Source: Silene latifolia
Lineage: Eukaryota; Streptophyta; Magnoliopsida; Caryophyllales; Caryophyllaceae
Length of the DNA: 64,000 nt
Reading direction: 5' to 3'
Assembly (NCBI RefSeq): GCF_048544455.1
Contig: NC_133537.1
Span: 148,282,058-148,346,057, forward strand
The position numbers and the translations under genes were made by a program. Below, piece by piece: positions 63,701 through 64,000 of this stretch (its first letter is position 1; every line of letters begins with the position of its first letter). The notes under the pieces were generated by a model. The model did no database searches, had not been told where the DNA came from, and was given only the letters and a program-made list of their open reading frames with translations.

Positions 63701-64000
63701 TGTAGACACCTCGTTTCTGCACCTCCCGCCAAACACCCAGTGATGATTGGGCCGCATGATTAGTATATGTCGCGATTTTATGACGTTTCGTAAATCGGTT
63801 AATAAAAGACAACTCATACACTTGTGTCTACCCCTTGGTTGTCATCTAGGTGTCATTACGGTCGTTTTGGCAGTAGTTAGAGTACATTTGGAGTCCGGGT
63901 CAAAAACCATCTTCATTTCCTAAAACCGTCAAAACCCGAGTCAAAAATCAATGTGCTTGTCTACCTAAGGTTAAGATGTCATAAAATGTTGAGATTATAT
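63701..64000 (+). repeat. Element F: start of a second Ogre-like LTR (cut by the window edge)
   Basis: Starts TGTAGACACCTCGTTTCTGC and continues with AAACACCC-GTGATGATT, the same word order as the first 60 bases of the element C LTR but clearly diverged. The sequence at the junction changes abruptly from the dyad cluster. The likely target sequence is ACACC (63696-63700). The rest lies outside the window, and the orientation could be read either way if this is an LTR end. Confidence 0.55.

Overview
The window looks like nuclear DNA from a flowering plant with a large, repeat-rich genome. It holds one spliced plastid-type gene inside a stack of nested Ty3/gypsy LTR retrotransposons of the Tat, Ogre, Athila and chromovirus types. 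There is no prokaryotic gene organisation. The species cannot be fixed from the sequence; a eudicot is likely. Boundaries were set by eye from LTR ends (TG...CA), target-site duplications (TSDs), primer-binding sites and polypurine tracts.

Layout. Positions 1-13169: an Athila-like element (G, + strand, only its 3' part in the window) is split by a complete Tat element (A, 709-11422, - strand, TSD ATTAG). Positions 13170-20265 are a gene island: a tRNA-derived SINE, an 11-exon gene for chloroplast 3-oxoacyl-ACP reductase (FabG, - strand, 14037-19103) with a foldback element in intron 9, a Mutator-like MITE (19411-19988) and a Helitron 3' end. From 20386 to the right edge everything sits in a large Athila element D (- strand). 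D is interrupted by Ogre element C (25247-56093, TSD CTTAC), by a chromovirus-like element E (57890-63539) and by a second Ogre-like LTR F (63701 onward). C is itself interrupted inside gag by a reduced Athila element B (30376-41496, TSD GCCGA).

Tat A and Ogre C each carry gag, protease, reverse transcriptase, a double RNase H and integrase on one strand, plus an accessory gene on the opposite strand between pol and the 3' LTR. Each accessory gene has its own TATA box. Athila B keeps gag-protease and an Athila ORF1-type gene but has lost reverse transcriptase, RNase H and integrase. Athila D shows the same ORF1-type gene, split by C. All pol genes in the window carry frameshifts or stops, so none of these copies looks autonomous.

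The most notable signal is shared architecture. In five unrelated LTR families a family-specific, CpG-rich dyad motif lies shortly upstream of the TATA box. In B, D and C related motifs recur inside the element, upstream of the accessory ORF. A second signal is a small hairpin just before the polypurine tract, kept in three Athila-type elements with paired base changes.
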